This document shows positions 63,508 to 64,000 of a stretch of 64,000 nt of DNA, piece by piece. Every line of letters begins with the position of its first letter. Within the stretch, counting starts at the first letter, position 1. Under the pieces are notes generated by a model. The model saw nothing but the letters and a program-made list of their open reading frames with translations, was not told where the DNA came from and searched no databases. The stretch covers positions 4,039,501-4,103,500 of the forward strand of contig NZ_LT598653.1 of NCBI RefSeq assembly GCF_900078365.1. The letters run 5' to 3'. Both the position numbers and the translations under genes were made by a program. Source of the stretch: an uncultured Sphingopyxis sp. (GTDB taxonomy: Bacteria > Pseudomonadota > Alphaproteobacteria > Sphingomonadales > Sphingomonadaceae).

Positions 63508-64000
63508 TCAGCCGAGCCAGGTCAGGATGCCGGCCCCCGCCGCGGCACCCGCAAGCGCGGTCAGCGCATAGCGCCACCAGCGGCTCTTGCCGTTTCCGTT
63601 CAAGATCAGCGGGATCTCGGGCAGCGGCGGGGCGGGCGGCGCGGCGCCCTTGCGCGGCAATTGCGCGTCGAGACGACGGATGATGTCGGGGATCAGCGCG
63701 AGCGTCTTGCCCTGTTCGCGCAGGCCGTCGGCGAGCGCGGCTTCGGGGCCGAGCTCGTCGCGAATCCACGCGCTGACGAAGGGGCCCGAGACATCCCACA
63801 TATTGATCCTGGGATTGAGCATCGTCGCGACGCCTTCGACCATCACCATCGTCTTTTGCAGCAACAGCAGGTGCGGCTGCGTCTGCATGTCGAAATCGCG
63901 CGTGATCGCGAACAGCCCGTCGAGCATCTGCCCGACCGAAAGCTCGCTCACCGGCTTGCCGCGCATCGGCTCGCCGACCGCGCGCAGCGCCGTCGCGAAC
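63508..64000 (-). CDS. ubiB: Ubiquinone biosynthesis kinase UbiB, 3' part (5' end outside window)
   Basis: This atypical ABC1/ADCK kinase-like protein is required for ubiquinone synthesis. The frame runs off the right edge. The last 160 residues are visible: AVGEPMRGKPVSELSVGQMLDGLF, QTQPHLLLLQKTMVMVEGVATMLNP and a C-terminal membrane helix (ALTALAGAAAGAGILTWLG). These match the C-terminal part of UbiB in alphaproteobacteria. The kinase core lies outside. Confidence 0.93.
   Translation of the reverse strand, partial: FATALRAVGEPMRGKPVSELSVGQMLDGLFAITRDFDMQTQPHLLLLQKTMVMVEGVATMLNPRINMWDVSGPFVSAWIRDELGPEAALADGLREQGKTLALIPDIIRRLDAQLPRKGAAPPAPPLPEIPLILNGNGKSRWWRYALTALAGAAAGAGILTWLG

Overview
The window is a GC-rich chromosomal segment, almost certainly from a sphingomonad alphaproteobacterium (Sphingopyxis or a close relative is my best guess). 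The basis is the gene families, the base composition, a Lap-type adhesin locus, a long RNase E with an acidic insert in its S1 region, and many paired REP-like palindromes between genes. The genus is inference; no rRNA marker is present. I found no rRNA, tRNA, CRISPR array, prophage or intact insertion sequence.

Layout. (1) 1-17588: a Lap-type biofilm adhesin locus. It holds the 3' end of a giant repeat adhesin with vWA and RTX modules, an OmpA-like lipid-free anchor protein, a TolC-like channel, a type I secretion ABC exporter, a SleB-type cell-wall hydrolase, an HlyD-type adaptor, and a convergent LapG-type periplasmic protease. (2) 17831-27208: a ten-gene minus-strand B12 operon behind a cobalamin riboswitch. 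Its order is btuB, a 5-TM protein, a DUF1636 protein, cobT, cobC phosphatase, cobS, cobD/cobC-type decarboxylase, cbiB, cobQ, cobU. Nearly every junction overlaps by 1-13 bases. (3) 27343-33328: S41 lipoprotein protease, rlmE, ppx/gppA, a glycine-zipper protein, a phytase-like esterase, rpmB and tadA. (4) 33379-37025: a 262-bp MITE-like element inside a REP pair, a sirtuin, dapB, an Mrr-type restriction gene of lower GC wedged between dapB and nth, then nth. (5) 37149-44637: an M20 peptidase, then a TetR-controlled module of Rieske oxygenase, FAD monooxygenase and PYROXD2-like oxidoreductase, with an APC permease facing it. (6) 44692-53492: a DsbA-like protein with a 300-residue cytoplasmic extension, a BepA-like M48 protease, RNase E, an N-acetylmuramoyl-L-alanine amidase and a DSD1-type PLP enzyme. 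(7) 53564-57998: PBP1a, prfB and a predicted lipoprotein methyltransferase. (8) 58225-64000: DsrE-like, ThiF/MoeB-like, dut, a 17-codon ORF coupled to coaBC, a GT-C-like membrane protein with a GT2-GtrA fusion, and the 3' end of ubiB.

How the genes work together. The Lap genes would export and hold an adhesin at the surface and release it by LapG proteolysis. The LapD regulator is not in the window. The B12 operon encodes uptake plus late nucleotide-loop assembly, with no corrin-ring genes, which fits salvage. The Rieske module looks like an inducible catabolic unit with an unknown substrate; a 9-4-9 palindrome between the divergent genes is the obvious TetR operator. Most other genes are core housekeeping.
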